NCBI RefSeq assembly: GCF_045066735.1
Contig: NZ_JBISHH010000024.1
Coordinates: 186,001-250,000, forward strand
Length of the DNA stretch: 64,000 bases
Source of the DNA: Algibacter sp045066735
GTDB lineage: Bacteria > Bacteroidota > Bacteroidia > Flavobacteriales > Flavobacteriaceae
Direction: 5' to 3'
The notes under the pieces were generated by a model. The model did not search any database and had not been told where the DNA came from. It saw only the letters and a program-made list of their open reading frames with translations. Positions 9,805 through 19,130 of this stretch are shown one piece after another. The translations under genes and the position numbers were made by a program. Positions within the stretch are counted from its first letter, which is position 1; every line of letters begins with the position of its first letter.

Positions 9805-10096
9805 ATTTATTTTGAATGCGTTTTAAACCAATTAATAATTAAACTATCCCGTTTGTAAGCTAAATTTTAAAAAATACAGTGCAATTTTTCAAACTATTAA
9901 AGTATGGTAATTTAGTAAAAATATTTTGGTTACTCATATTAAATTTATCCTTAATAAATTAAGCTTCTACCATTATTTTCATTCTACAAATAGCTAGTTT
10001 TTAAGGGCAAAATAGAGCGTTTTTTTAAAATTTCAAATAAAGAAAATAACATACAATTTATAAGGCTCAAAAACATAGTTTAAACCGAACACCTTA

Positions 10097-10966
10097 CTAT
10101 TTAAAATCTATAAAATTTGTTGGATTAATAGGATACCCATCGTTCCAAAGCTCAAAATGTAAGTGTGGCCCGGTAGATAACTCACCAGTATTTCCGGCTG
10201 TAGCAATTACTTCGCCTGCTTTTACTAAATCACCTTGTGCTTTTGTTAAACTTGCATTATGCTTGTACACAGAAATTAATCCATAACTATGCTCTATAAT
10301 GGCAACATAGCCGGTACTTGCTGTCCATTCTGCAAAAATCACAATACCATCGGCAGTCGCTTTAATAGGTGTGTCTTTCGCTACAACAATATCTACGGCA
10401 TAATGTTTTTCTTTTACATTATAAGGAGCGCTAATAGTGCCGCTTGCAGGAGGAAATAATATAAAATTGGTAGCTGATGTTGCCGACTCAAATAAATTAT
10501 ACTTATCTTCCTTGTCCACCTTTTCACGCAGTAAAGAATCGGCTGGTGAAGGATTTAAATCTACCTCACTAGCTTCTAACTGAACAGCCTCTATAATCGA
10601 GTCTTTATTAAAGTCTGAGGGGCTTAAGTCGCCTTTTAAAACCTTTTTGATAGAAGCGTAATATAGCTCGTTTACCGAAATAGATTTCTGCAGCGAATCT
10701 GTTTTATAATTCAATTCGGTTGCTTTCTTTTTTAATGCTGTTGAAGAATAGCCTGGAATATATTCCCTAAGCGGTGTAAATGCAATTAAAGCATAGGTTG
10801 CTGCTACTAAAAATATAGTAGATAGCGATATTAAAACAAAGACATTTAAACGTGTTAATTTAAGTGATAAGCGCTCCTCAAATGTGTTTTCATTAAGGAT
10901 AACAAGCTTGTACCTATCTAGCAGTTTACGTTTTATTTTCTTTGGTTTTTTCTTTTTTTCTTTCAT
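10097..10966 (-). CDS. M23 (LytM-type) peptidoglycan peptidase
   Basis: 289 residues: a very basic cytoplasmic N-terminus, one membrane segment (about 40-63), a linker, then a C-terminal LytM domain (about 170-289). Zinc ligands are visible as His188 and Asp192 in HYAVD and His270 in HLHFE, with His268 as the catalytic partner, so the domain looks active; the canonical HxGxD is HYAVD here. The inferred job is cleavage of peptide crosslinks in the periplasm, anchored to the inner membrane. A TATTTTTG element lies just upstream of the ATG. Confidence 0.9.
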   Translation of the reverse strand: MKEKKKKPKKIKRKLLDRYKLVILNENTFEERLSLKLTRLNVFVLISLSTIFLVAATYALIAFTPLREYIPGYSSTALKKKATELNYKTDSLQKSISVNELYYASIKKVLKGDLSPSDFNKDSIIEAVQLEASEVDLNPSPADSLLREKVDKEDKYNLFESATSATNFILFPPASGTISAPYNVKEKHYAVDIVVAKDTPIKATADGIVIFAEWTASTGYVAIIEHSYGLISVYKHNASLTKAQGDLVKAGEVIATAGNTGELSTGPHLHFELWNDGYPINPTNFIDFK

Positions 10967-10973
10967 GTTAAAA

Positions 10974-10981
10974 CAAAAATA
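10974..10981 (-). promoter_or_regulatory. Candidate -7 element of the M23 peptidase gene
   Basis: The minus strand reads TATTTTTG, matching the flavobacterial -7 consensus TAnnTTTG, about 8 nt before the ATG at 10966. No clear TTG -33 element was found, so support is limited. Confidence 0.35.
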
Positions 10982-11080
10982 AATAGAATTTATTAAGTAA
11001 TTACAAATTCAACTATTTAAATACGTGTTTGGCAATATGCTAAAGTTATGTTTAAAACGATGTTATTTAAGTTTAATTAT

Positions 11081-11088
11081 TAACTTTG
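11081..11088 (+). promoter_or_regulatory. Candidate -7 element of tatA
   Basis: TAACTTTG matches TAnnTTTG and lies 20 nt before the tatA ATG, giving a short leader. The -33 TTG is not evident; a TTA lies near the expected place. Confidence 0.5.
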
Positions 11089-11107
11089 CAAAACAAAATT
11101 AAAAGTT

Positions 11108-11293
11108 ATGATATTATCAAACATATTTTTAGGAATGATTGGGGCTCCACAAATTATTTTAATTGTAGTGGTGGTTTTACTTTTATTTGGAGGTAAAAAA
11201 ATACCTGAATTAATGCGCGGACTTGGTAGCGGAATTAAAGAATTTAAAGATGCTAGCAAAGAAGAAGACACAGCAAGTAACAAAAAAGAATAA
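11108..11293 (+). CDS. tatA: Sec-independent protein translocase subunit TatA/E
   Basis: 61 residues with the TatA architecture: a short N-terminal membrane helix (about 9-28, rich in Ile/Val/Leu), the FGGKKIPEL hinge and an amphipathic helix GLGSGIKEFKDA, then a charged tail. TatA oligomers form the passage for folded twin-arginine substrates. The gene stands alone between divergent and convergent neighbours; tatC is not in the window. A plausible Tat substrate lipoprotein is encoded at 26680-27795. Confidence 0.93.
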   Translation: MILSNIFLGMIGAPQIILIVVVVLLLFGGKKIPELMRGLGSGIKEFKDASKEEDTASNKKE

Positions 11294-11310
11294 AACTAAT
11301 TTTAGTTTAA

Positions 11311-11349
11311 AAAAAAGACCAACATTTTGTAAAATGTTGGTCTTTTTTT
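11311..11349. terminator. Bidirectional intrinsic terminator between tatA and the DUF4837 gene
   Basis: A-run, AGACCAACATTTT, 2-nt loop, AAAATGTTGGTCT, T-run. Both strands end in a U-tract, so it can stop tatA (plus) and the convergent 11368 gene (minus). Confidence 0.9.
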
Positions 11350-11367
11350 ATGCCCGTTTTTTACGGC

Positions 11368-12375
11368 CTATTTTATTTTAACCGATCTAATAATGGCTTC
11401 AAGCTCTAACATATAATTACGTTTTTCTACAGATGGCGCAAAAGCAAAACCTTCAATAACAACCCAACGTTTATTAATTTTATCTTCAATAGCATAATTA
11501 ATAAATGGTCCGCCCATAAAATCAGCCTTTAAATCCCATAATCCTTTAGTTTCCAAAGCGGGTTTATTATCTACAATAGTTTCACCGTGAAAAGGCGTAT
11601 ACGCGTTCTCGGTAATCATATACGATTCTATTTTATCTCCGTTTGCCTTTAACTCCCCATCTTGCCTTCCGCGAATGTAAAGCTCGCCAACAGAATCTCT
11701 TACTTTTATTATTTGATTCACAACACTATCATTCCTTTTAATAGCATCGTACGGCAAACTATAAATCATTAAGTTATTAGTTCCGGTTGTTATTTCTTTT
11801 CTTACCCAAAAGAAATTATCACTTTGTTTTGCAATTCTATATATTGAAGGAAACTCAATGGTTAAGCCAAGTTTTTCTTCTATAACTGTATGCGTGTGTT
11901 GTGATTTACTCATTTGGCGCAAACGCTCGTTAAGCTCCACGTTTCTAAAAGTTTCAATAATTTTATCTGCATTTGCATTAAGCGTACTAACAATTTCTTC
12001 TCGAGTTTTTCCCGAAACAGTAATTACTTTTTGAGGCTTAGCATATACGTTATCCGTAAATTTTATCCCAGCGTCTTTGTTTGGAACTATTTTTAAAATC
12101 GTTCTATTTTTGGTTACAAATCCAGAAAAAACAGAGGCAGGAATTTGACTTACAGAAAACATAGGTTCATCTTGCGGAAGCCCGTAAATAGGTGTACCTA
12201 ATATATTTCTAATAGACTCGCCAACGCTACCATCCCATAATTCGTTTCCTAAAACCACTGAAACATGGCTTATATTCCCAGAGGAATCTGGTAACATAGA
12301 TTCATCTGAGGTTTTCTTATCGCCACAAGACACTAATAATATTAAAGCCACGGCAGAAAAAATAATTTGTCGCAT
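11368..12375 (-). CDS. DUF4837 family lipoprotein
   Basis: 335 residues with a lipoprotein signal ending in LLVSC (Cys17 is the expected lipidated residue), followed by a Gly/Asp/Ser linker. The body matches the Bacteroidota DUF4837 family (for example NELWDGSVGESIR near residue 43), whose function is unknown. It lies 16 bp downstream of the LysM transglycosylase gene on the same strand, so it is probably co-transcribed with it and may act in the cell wall or outer membrane; that link is inference. Confidence 0.85.
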   Translation of the reverse strand: MRQIIFSAVALILLVSCGDKKTSDESMLPDSSGNISHVSVVLGNELWDGSVGESIRNILGTPIYGLPQDEPMFSVSQIPASVFSGFVTKNRTILKIVPNKDAGIKFTDNVYAKPQKVITVSGKTREEIVSTLNANADKIIETFRNVELNERLRQMSKSQHTHTVIEEKLGLTIEFPSIYRIAKQSDNFFWVRKEITTGTNNLMIYSLPYDAIKRNDSVVNQIIKVRDSVGELYIRGRQDGELKANGDKIESYMITENAYTPFHGETIVDNKPALETKGLWDLKADFMGGPFINYAIEDKINKRWVVIEGFAFAPSVEKRNYMLELEAIIRSVKIK

Positions 12376-12391
12376 AATGATATTTGATTTT

Positions 12392-13978
12392 TTAAAGTTT
12401 TGCTATTTTAAGTTTCATACCTATTTTTAATTTACTACCACTAATACCGTTCCAATCTTTAATATCTTGAATAGAAACTTCAGGAAATTTTTGAGAAATG
12501 CTCCATAGTGAATCTCCATCGCTTACCGTATAGTAAATAACCTCACCATTAATAGGTTTTGTTTTAACCACAACCTTTGGTGCAACTGATGCAGAACTAT
12601 TAGGTTTTTTAGGAAAAATAGTTAATCGCTGTCCTATTTTTAAGCTATTACTTCGAAGTCCATTCCAGCGCTTTATATCACTAACTCTAACGGCATACAT
12701 TCTAGAAATTTTCCCTAAATAATCACCAGATTTTACACGGTAGGTAATTTTATCATCTGCCTTAAAAAACTGAGGTAGCGGTTTTTCCCTTTTTTCAAAT
12801 TCCGCTTTAGCGTAAGCATAAATAGAATCTTCATTATTTACAAAGGTTCCTATAACTTCGTTTGGCAGTCTTAAACTATAATTTTCCTCTTTAATAAAAG
12901 GTACAACATCTAATTTATATGAAGGATTTAAAAACTGTAATTTCTCTATTGGCACACTAGTAACTTCAGATACTTGATCTAAGGTTATCATGCGTTTTAC
13001 ATGAATAGTATCTGTTTCAAAATAAGCAATTTCAGGCTTATACTTTGTAAACCCATGCTCTTCTGCATATTCAAAAATATACATGTTTGCTAAAAAAGCA
13101 GGCAAATATCCAGCAGTTTCACGCGGTAAATTATGACGAATATTCCAATAATTTCTATAACCTCCAGAACGCCTAATAGCTTTAGAAACATTACCTGGAC
13201 CAGAATTATAAGCCGCTAAAGCTAAATCCCAATCACCAAAAATACGGTACAAATCTGAGAGATATTTAGACGCTGCAATTGTAGATTTTATAGGGTCGCT
13301 ACGTTCGTCTACATAACTACTTACATTTAAGCCATACTGCTTTCCAGTAGCGAACATAAACTGCCATAAACCCGTAGCACCAACTCTAGATTTTGCTCTT
13401 GGTTTTAATGCCGACTCTACAATGGCTAAATATTTAATTTCTAACGGAATATTTTGATTATCTAACTCGCGCTCGAACATTGGAAAATAAAATGCACTTG
13501 CCGTGATTAAAGTTTGCAAATGACGCCTTCTGTGCTTTAAATACGATTTTATAACACTTTCTAAAGATGGATTGTACTCCACATTAAAAGGTGTGCGCGC
13601 ATCTAGCCTTTTTAAGCGTGCTTTTAATGTATCTGTAGATAACTCTGGGTAATCGACAGGATCGTACTTTAACTCGCTTACAGACTTATAAATGGTATCA
13701 TAAAGCGAATTACTGTAAAGCTCCTCAAACCACCTTTCATCAATTCTAGCCGCAAACGGATCATCCTTTAATGTTTTAAAAGATGAACTATCCTTCAACA
13801 CTAAAATTTCTTTAACTCCTTGTGCTGTTTTATCTATTAAAGAATCTTGCATAACACTTGGCAACTGAACAAGAGAATCTTTAATTTTTATAGCTTCTAC
13901 CAAAGTAGAATCCACTTTTTGAGCATAGCAAAAGCTAATATTAAAGGTAAATAAAACTATGTAAAATCGAAAATTCAT
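12392..13978 (-). CDS. Membrane-bound lytic transglycosylase (MltD-like) with LysM repeats
   Basis: 528 residues: a signal peptide ending at about CYA|Q (residue 19-20), a linker, an SLT-type transglycosylase domain (about 170-290) and two C-terminal LysM domains (about 413-457 and 483-527). Glu188 in AIVESALKP is the expected catalytic acid, with GATGLWQFM (200-208) and AYNSGPG (256-262) as SLT signatures. It should cleave peptidoglycan glycan strands to anhydromuropeptides, with LysM holding it on the wall. It is upstream of the DUF4837 gene in an apparent two-gene operon. Confidence 0.93.
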   Translation of the reverse strand: MNFRFYIVLFTFNISFCYAQKVDSTLVEAIKIKDSLVQLPSVMQDSLIDKTAQGVKEILVLKDSSSFKTLKDDPFAARIDERWFEELYSNSLYDTIYKSVSELKYDPVDYPELSTDTLKARLKRLDARTPFNVEYNPSLESVIKSYLKHRRRHLQTLITASAFYFPMFERELDNQNIPLEIKYLAIVESALKPRAKSRVGATGLWQFMFATGKQYGLNVSSYVDERSDPIKSTIAASKYLSDLYRIFGDWDLALAAYNSGPGNVSKAIRRSGGYRNYWNIRHNLPRETAGYLPAFLANMYIFEYAEEHGFTKYKPEIAYFETDTIHVKRMITLDQVSEVTSVPIEKLQFLNPSYKLDVVPFIKEENYSLRLPNEVIGTFVNNEDSIYAYAKAEFEKREKPLPQFFKADDKITYRVKSGDYLGKISRMYAVRVSDIKRWNGLRSNSLKIGQRLTIFPKKPNSSASVAPKVVVKTKPINGEVIYYTVSDGDSLWSISQKFPEVSIQDIKDWNGISGSKLKIGMKLKIAKL

Positions 13979-14168
13979 AAAATATGTTCAGCTCGCTATT
14001 TAGCGATGTTATGGCTAAAGTCGTGTTTTTTTATGAGAATTAGAAAACTAAATATTAATTACTTTCTAATTCTGAAAAAACAAAGACCTTTTAAAGGTAC
14101 ATAAACACTACAAAACCATCTTCTTAATGGCAATACAAATACCAAACTAAACCAAAATATTTGAGCAA

Positions 14169-14219
14169 AAAAAATCACCTTAGCTCCTTATAGTAGAAAG
14201 AAAACCAAGATGATTTTTT
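14169..14219 (-). terminator. Probable terminator downstream of pgk
   Basis: Imperfect inverted repeat: AAAAAATCACCTT pairs with AAGATGATTTTTT, loop about 25 nt. It sits between the pgk stop and the transglycosylase gene; the minus strand ends in a U-rich tract. The large loop and one mismatch lower confidence. Confidence 0.45.
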
Positions 14220-14242
14220 ATTTTATTAAATATATACGTTCT

Positions 14243-15430
14243 CTATTCTAAAATAGCAGCAATACCAGGAAGTGTTTTTCCTTCTAAGCTTTCTAGCATA
14301 GCACCACCACCTGTACTTACGTAACTTACTTTATGTTCAAAACCGAATTGCTTAACAGCAGCAACAGAGTCTCCTCCACCAACTAAAGAAAACGCTCCTT
14401 TTTTAGTAGCTTCGGCAATAGAATTTCCTAACTCGATAGTTCCAGCAGCAAAACTCTCCATTTCAAAAACACCTAATGGTCCGTTCCAAAGTATAGTTTT
14501 ACATTGCATTACAACATCATGAAATTGTTTTCTAGATTTTGGTCCAGCATCAACACCTTCCCAACCATCAGGAATTTCATTAATATCTACTGTTTGCGTG
14601 TTTGCATCGTTACTAAAATCATCTGCCGCAACTGTATCTACAGGAATATGAATTTGAACGTTTTTTTCTTTAGCTTGCTTTAAAATATCTAAAGCCAAAG
14701 GCATTTTATCATCCTCACAAATAGAATTACCAATTTTACCACCTTGTGCTTTTACAAAAGTGAATGCCATACCACCACCAATAATAAGGTGATCTACTTT
14801 ATCTAAAATATTTTCTATAATAGTAATTTTAGACGATACTTTTGCACCACCAAGAATAGCCAAAACAGGTTTTTCTCCCGTTTCCATGACTTTATTAATA
14901 CTTTCTATTTCTTGCGCTAATAAGCTACCAAAACATTTTTTACCTTCAAAAAACTGAGCAATAATAGTTGTAGAGGCATGCGCACGGTGTGCAGTACCAA
15001 AAGCATCATTAACGTAAATATCACCTAACTGAGATAGTTTTTCAGCAAAATCTTTATCGCCAGCCGTTTCTTCTTTATAAAAACGTAAGTTTTCTAATAA
15101 TAAAACTTGCCCTGGTTCTAAGTTTGCCGCAGCGGCTTCAACATCTGCCCCAACACAATCTGCTGCCATAATAACTTCAACACCTAAAATATCTTCAACT
15201 TTACTAGCGATATGCTTTAATGAAAATTCATCTTGAAAACCTTTTGGACGACCTAAGTGAGACATTAGAATACAGCTTCCACCATCTTCTAAAATTTTAA
15301 TAATTGTTGGTTTTGCAGATACAATTCTAGTAGCATCCGTAACTTCAAACTTATCATTTAAAGGCACATTAAAATCTACACGAATTAATGCTTTTTTATT
15401 CTCGAAATTAAAATCGTTAAGCGTTTTCAT
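14243..15430 (-). CDS. pgk: Phosphoglycerate kinase
   Basis: 395 residues, the normal length for bacterial PGK. The N-terminal RVDFNVPLN segment, SHLGRPKG, the central LILGGAKVSSKI and the C-terminal nucleotide-site GGGDSVAAV and STGGGAMLE are all present. It catalyses ATP formation from 1,3-bisphosphoglycerate in glycolysis and the reverse step in gluconeogenesis. It appears monocistronic, with its own upstream promoter element and a downstream hairpin. Confidence 0.98.
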   Translation of the reverse strand: MKTLNDFNFENKKALIRVDFNVPLNDKFEVTDATRIVSAKPTIIKILEDGGSCILMSHLGRPKGFQDEFSLKHIASKVEDILGVEVIMAADCVGADVEAAAANLEPGQVLLLENLRFYKEETAGDKDFAEKLSQLGDIYVNDAFGTAHRAHASTTIIAQFFEGKKCFGSLLAQEIESINKVMETGEKPVLAILGGAKVSSKITIIENILDKVDHLIIGGGMAFTFVKAQGGKIGNSICEDDKMPLALDILKQAKEKNVQIHIPVDTVAADDFSNDANTQTVDINEIPDGWEGVDAGPKSRKQFHDVVMQCKTILWNGPLGVFEMESFAAGTIELGNSIAEATKKGAFSLVGGGDSVAAVKQFGFEHKVSYVSTGGGAMLESLEGKTLPGIAAILE

Positions 15431-15467
15431 TTTATTTATATGTTTTAATTTTTAACTATTTGATTCA

Positions 15468-15475
15468 CAAATGTA
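15468..15475 (-). promoter_or_regulatory. Candidate -7 element of pgk
   Basis: The minus strand reads TACATTTG (TAnnTTTG consensus), about 37 nt upstream of the pgk ATG. The same octamer precedes the OmpH-like gene. The -33 element is not clear. Confidence 0.45.
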
Positions 15476-15624
15476 ACTAAATAAACAGCCATTTAAAACG
15501 TGTTTTTTCACGAAAACGATATAGCGAAGCGATAATTTTAAAAAACTAGAATTCTGATGCCGAGATCCTAACAGTTTTCATAGATATTCATAGATAAATA
15601 ATAAAAAAATATCTAAATTTTATG

Positions 15625-15632
15625 TAGGTTTG
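15625..15632 (+). promoter_or_regulatory. Candidate -7 element of holB, implying a leaderless mRNA
   Basis: TAGGTTTG matches TAnnTTTG and ends only 4 nt before the ATG at 15637, so a start site 5-7 nt downstream would fall at or next to the start codon. Confidence 0.45.
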
Positions 15633-15636
15633 TTAC

Positions 15637-16791
15637 ATGCTTTTTAAAGATGTTTTAGGTCAAGATCACATAAAAAACCATTTAACCACTAGTGTTGATA
15701 ATGGACGGATTGCCCACGCGCAATTATTTGTAGGTAACGAAGGCTCGGGCACATTACCCATGGCCATCGCTTATGCGCAATACTTATTATGCTCAAATTC
15801 CGGAGGAGAAAACAACTCTGGAAATGAAGCTTGTAATCTAAAATTTAATAACATTTCTCATCCCGATTTACATTTTGCTTTTCCTGTAACTACCAGCGAT
15901 AAAGTAAAAAGTAAACCCGTTTCTAGTTTTTACTTAGAAGAATGGAGAAAACTTTTAAAAGAACAACCTTATGGAAACCTATTTGACTGGTACAAACTAC
16001 TTGGTGTAGATAACAAACAAGGCCAAATTGGTGTAGATGAAGCATTAAATATTGTAAAATCGCTTACATTAAAATCTTACGAAGGCGGTTATAAAGTAAT
16101 GCTTATTTGGATGGCAGAAAAAATGAACGGTGCCTGCGCCAACAAACTTCTAAAACTGATAGAAGAGCCACCAAACAAAACTGTTTTTATATTAATTGCT
16201 GAAGAAGAAGAGCAAATTATAAACACCATACGTTCTCGTTGCCAAATTTTGCATTTTCCACCACTAGCCGAAGATGTTATTGTAGAAGCTTTAGTAAATC
16301 AATTTAATATTGACAGAAACGAGGCTATAAAAATAGCTCACCAAAGCAACGGGAATTATAATAAAGCATGCGATCTAGTATACCAAGATACTGAAGATAA
16401 CCAGTTTGAAACTTGGTTTATTATGTGGATTCGTAGTGCCTTTAAAGCCAAAGGTAACAAGGCTGCTATTATAGATTTAATTTCCTGGAGCGAAGATATT
16501 GCTAAGACAGGTCGTGAAACTCAAAAGCAATTTTTAAACTTTTGCTTAGATTTTTTCAGACAAGCTTTACTACTCAATTATAAGGCTGATGATTTGGTGT
16601 TTTTTGAACCAAAATCTGAGAAATTTAAACTAGAAAACTTTGCTCCTTACGTACATGGCAATAATATTATGGATATTAGTAATGAGCTTCAAGATGCCAT
16701 TTACCATATAGAACGTAACGGAAATTCTAAAATTATACTTACCGATTTATCCATAAAATTAACTCGATTACTGCACAAAAAAGCAGATTAA
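15637..16791 (+). CDS. holB: DNA polymerase III delta' subunit
   Basis: 384 residues. The start MLFKDVLGQDHIKNHL and the clamp-loader AAA+ fold with EKMNGACANKLLKLIEEPP (sensor-1 region) and IRSRCQ are diagnostic of delta'. The P-loop reads GNEGSGTLPMA without the Lys-Ser/Thr of an active ATPase, as expected for the non-hydrolysing delta' subunit. It is part of the clamp loader that places the beta clamp on DNA. The gene is single and convergent with the OmpH-like gene. Confidence 0.9.
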   Translation: MLFKDVLGQDHIKNHLTTSVDNGRIAHAQLFVGNEGSGTLPMAIAYAQYLLCSNSGGENNSGNEACNLKFNNISHPDLHFAFPVTTSDKVKSKPVSSFYLEEWRKLLKEQPYGNLFDWYKLLGVDNKQGQIGVDEALNIVKSLTLKSYEGGYKVMLIWMAEKMNGACANKLLKLIEEPPNKTVFILIAEEEEQIINTIRSRCQILHFPPLAEDVIVEALVNQFNIDRNEAIKIAHQSNGNYNKACDLVYQDTEDNQFETWFIMWIRSAFKAKGNKAAIIDLISWSEDIAKTGRETQKQFLNFCLDFFRQALLLNYKADDLVFFEPKSEKFKLENFAPYVHGNNIMDISNELQDAIYHIERNGNSKIILTDLSIKLTRLLHKKAD

Positions 16792-16822
16792 CAACGCTCT
16801 AAAACTATTAAGTTTACTACAT

Positions 16823-16860
16823 AAAAAAGGCCTCTTAATTTTATTTAAGAGGCCTTTTTT
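16823..16860. terminator. Bidirectional terminator between holB and the OmpH-like gene
   Basis: AAAAAAGGCCTCTTAA / TTAAGAGGCCTTTTTT with a short T-rich loop; U-tracts on both strands serve the two convergent genes. Confidence 0.9.
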
Positions 16861-16877
16861 GTTCTATAATTTAAAAC

Positions 16878-17408
16878 TTATTCTGCTTTTTTATAATCAG
16901 CGTTTATAGCTTCAACAATAGTTTTAGTAAGGTCACTTTTCTCATCGCCATACATTACTGTAGCAGCAGCTTCGCTAGTTCCTAAAATATAGTTGTAACC
17001 GTTTGTTTTACCGTAAGCACCAACAAAATCTTTAACCTTTACAATTACAGAATCGATATCTGCTTGAAAAGCTTGTGTTAATTGCTGTTGTTCTACTTGC
17101 ATTTGTTGTTGTAACTGTTGTTGTTTTTGCTGTAAACCAGTCATTAACTCTTCGGCTTTTTTCCTATTGCTTCTAGCAATTCTTTGCGCTTCGGCTTGTG
17201 TTTTTTGAGCTTCTGTTTGAAAAGCTAATCCAATGCTATCTGCTCTTTTTCTAAAAGCTTCATCTTTAGCTTTGTATTTTGCTTCTAAATCAATTTTTTC
17301 TTGATAATCATTAATAACGACTCCGTTATCTACAAATCCAATTTTATTTGGTTTTTCACAAGATGCTAAAACAAGCATCGCGATGGCAACATAAAGTATG
17401 TTCTTCAT
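16878..17408 (-). CDS. OmpH/Skp-family periplasmic chaperone-like lipoprotein
   Basis: 176 residues with a lipoprotein signal (LVLASC, Cys17), then IGFVDNGVVINDYQE typical of the OmpH/Skp start, a long Gln/Lys/Glu-rich coiled coil (about 40-125) and a C-terminal NYILGTSEAAATVMYG segment. Skp-type trimers hold unfolded outer-membrane proteins with long tentacles; the coiled coil fits that. The lipid anchor differs from soluble Skp, so it may act at a membrane surface. Confidence 0.85.
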   Translation of the reverse strand: MKNILYVAIAMLVLASCEKPNKIGFVDNGVVINDYQEKIDLEAKYKAKDEAFRKRADSIGLAFQTEAQKTQAEAQRIARSNRKKAEELMTGLQQKQQQLQQQMQVEQQQLTQAFQADIDSVIVKVKDFVGAYGKTNGYNYILGTSEAAATVMYGDEKSDLTKTIVEAINADYKKAE

Positions 17409-17453
17409 TTTTATTTTTTTTGATTAGATTTTGGTTAATTTTTTTAATCCGAA

Positions 17454-17461
17454 CAAATGTA
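17454..17461 (-). promoter_or_regulatory. Candidate -7 element of the OmpH-like gene
   Basis: The minus strand reads TACATTTG, about 45 nt before the ATG at 17408. No obvious TTG partner. Confidence 0.45.
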
Positions 17462-17555
17462 ATAAAGTAAGCATTAAAACGACACGTAATTATTCGGATT
17501 TTAACATATAACGAAAACTTATACCGATTTAGCGTCTAAATAAATAATTACTATT

Positions 17556-17592
17556 AAAAACAGCTTCATATAAAGCGATTTAAGCTGTTTTT
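17556..17592 (-). terminator. Hairpin between the methyltransferase and OmpH-like genes
   Basis: AAAAACAGCTT (17556-17566) pairs with AAGCTGTTTTT (17582-17592) around a 15-nt loop. It lies downstream of the methyltransferase stop on the minus strand, where the stem is followed by a weak U-run. Confidence 0.5.
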
Positions 17593-17640
17593 AAAAAACC
17601 GCCTTACATTTAGACATTACACCTATAAATCATTTAAATT

Positions 17641-17669
17641 AAATAGCTAAAAATAATTTTTAGCTATTT
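17641..17669 (-). terminator. 14-bp hairpin overlapping the methyltransferase stop codon
   Basis: AAATAGCTAAAAAT and its exact reverse complement are separated by one base, covering the stop codon at 17660-17662. It resembles a terminator stem, but the downstream U-tract is poor; it may instead protect the 3' end. Confidence 0.4.
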
Positions 17670-18520
17670 TTTATGATATAAATTAGTGAAGAAGCCTCTT
17701 TTGAGCTTAAATATTCCAAATTAGAACGCAACCCGTACCAAAATCCTTTTACCGGATTCATCTTGCCTGTTTTATATTTTTCAGAAAGCATACTCACGTA
17801 AAACGCATCAAACAACATGGGTTTTGTTTTTACAACACCCATACTCTGTTTAGAAACTAACTTTGAAATAGAATCTTGATTAAAATGCCAAAGATGTCGA
17901 GGCACATCAAATGCTGCCCAAAATTCTTTATAATGTTTTGCATCAAAACTTTTGTAGTTAGGAACAGCAATAAGTAAAGTTCCGTTGTCTTTTAAAAGTC
18001 CTTTAAAAGTTTTTATATGATCTTCTAAACTTGGTAAATGCTCTAAAACATGCCAAAGCGTAATAACATCAAATTGTTTTAATTCAAATTTTTGAAGTTG
18101 TTCTGTATTAAAAACAGACTTGTTTGTTTTACTATTTGCTATACCCCTAGCCTCTTTGTTTGGTTCGATACCAGAAACCAACCAACCATTTTGTTGTGCA
18201 GTTTGTAAAAAATCGCCCGTACCACAACCAACATCTAAAAGTTGTTTTGTTTCGGAAGAAAAAGAATTAATAAGTTTCAATTTCTTTTTAAGAGAAATAC
18301 TTCTCACTAAATGATACACCTTTTCGAAGGCATTTCTCTTAGAATCGGTATGTGAAATATAATTTTCACTTTGATAATATTCCGGTAATTTATCTGAAGT
18401 AGGTTGTGGTGTAGTTTCTAAAAAACCATACTCTGAGTTTTCTATTAACTCAAATTCTTCTCCAGAAACAGAATAATCTTTTACTTTTAAGTACTTATTT
18501 GCTAATTGATTTTTTACCAC
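17660..18520 (-). CDS. Class I SAM-dependent methyltransferase
   Basis: 286 residues. LLDVGCGTGDFLQTA (about 93-107) is SAM-binding motif I, and ITLWHVLEHLPSLEDHI is the later motif of the UbiG/Methyltransf_11/23 type. The N-terminal 60 residues (YYQSENYISHTDSK) are typical of a Bacteroidota group often found with polysaccharide or lipid genes. The substrate cannot be told from sequence. It is monocistronic, with hairpins at its 3' side. Confidence 0.85.
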   Translation of the reverse strand: MVKNQLANKYLKVKDYSVSGEEFELIENSEYGFLETTPQPTSDKLPEYYQSENYISHTDSKRNAFEKVYHLVRSISLKKKLKLINSFSSETKQLLDVGCGTGDFLQTAQQNGWLVSGIEPNKEARGIANSKTNKSVFNTEQLQKFELKQFDVITLWHVLEHLPSLEDHIKTFKGLLKDNGTLLIAVPNYKSFDAKHYKEFWAAFDVPRHLWHFNQDSISKLVSKQSMGVVKTKPMLFDAFYVSMLSEKYKTGKMNPVKGFWYGLRSNLEYLSSKEASSLIYIIKNS

Positions 18521-19130
18521 GAACCACGTAATTTATTTAATTGACATTTAAAAAACGATTGCTTCTATAAACATTTGAAGCCTCTTTTCTTATTTATTTT
18601 AACAGATTAATGTTGAAATTAAAACTATTTTAAGATTTAAAAACGCTTCTTTTATTTAGTTTTTCACCTTAAAACCACATCGATATTTTAATAAATCTCT
18701 TAATAAAATTGAATATTTCATATCTCTTTTAAAGCTTTAAAACAAACATCAAAACCGAATTCAATAAACTAATTCAATACAAAACCTCAATATCATTTTG
18801 CAAAACAGCACGCTTTTTTAGATTTATATTGAAATTTATCATTCCTGAAATTAAGAAATCATTTGTTTTATTTTCTATAAAAACCAATAACATTTCATTA
18901 AAATTCTTCTTAGCCTTTTTATAAGTTTTATAAAAACAGCCTTCTATTTTCAGAGAATCCGATTAAAAAACCGATAGCTTTTTTAATCTTTTATATTCCG
19001 ATTATTGTGTTCTAAAACTCTATAAACACCTAAAACATCAAAACCAAAACCCAACATGTTCCACGTGGAACGTTAAAAAACGCCATTTAATTTTACTAAA
19101 ATAACTTTTCTTTAAAACCATTATTATGAA
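18521..19130. other. Gene-free AT-rich spacer containing one parS-like site
   Basis: About 610 nt between the methyltransferase start and the end of mnmG. I see no ORF with coding character and no tRNA; the sequence is rich in A/T runs. Its only clear element is the palindrome at 19057-19072. Confidence 0.6.
19057..19072. other. parS-like palindrome, left copy
   Basis: TGTTCCACGTGGAACG matches the conserved chromosomal parS pattern (tGTTnCACGTGnAACa) at 15 of 16 positions of the perfect palindrome; only the last base differs. It lies 59 bp past the mnmG stop. ParB spreads from such sites and parS sites cluster around bacterial origins. Confidence 0.8.
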
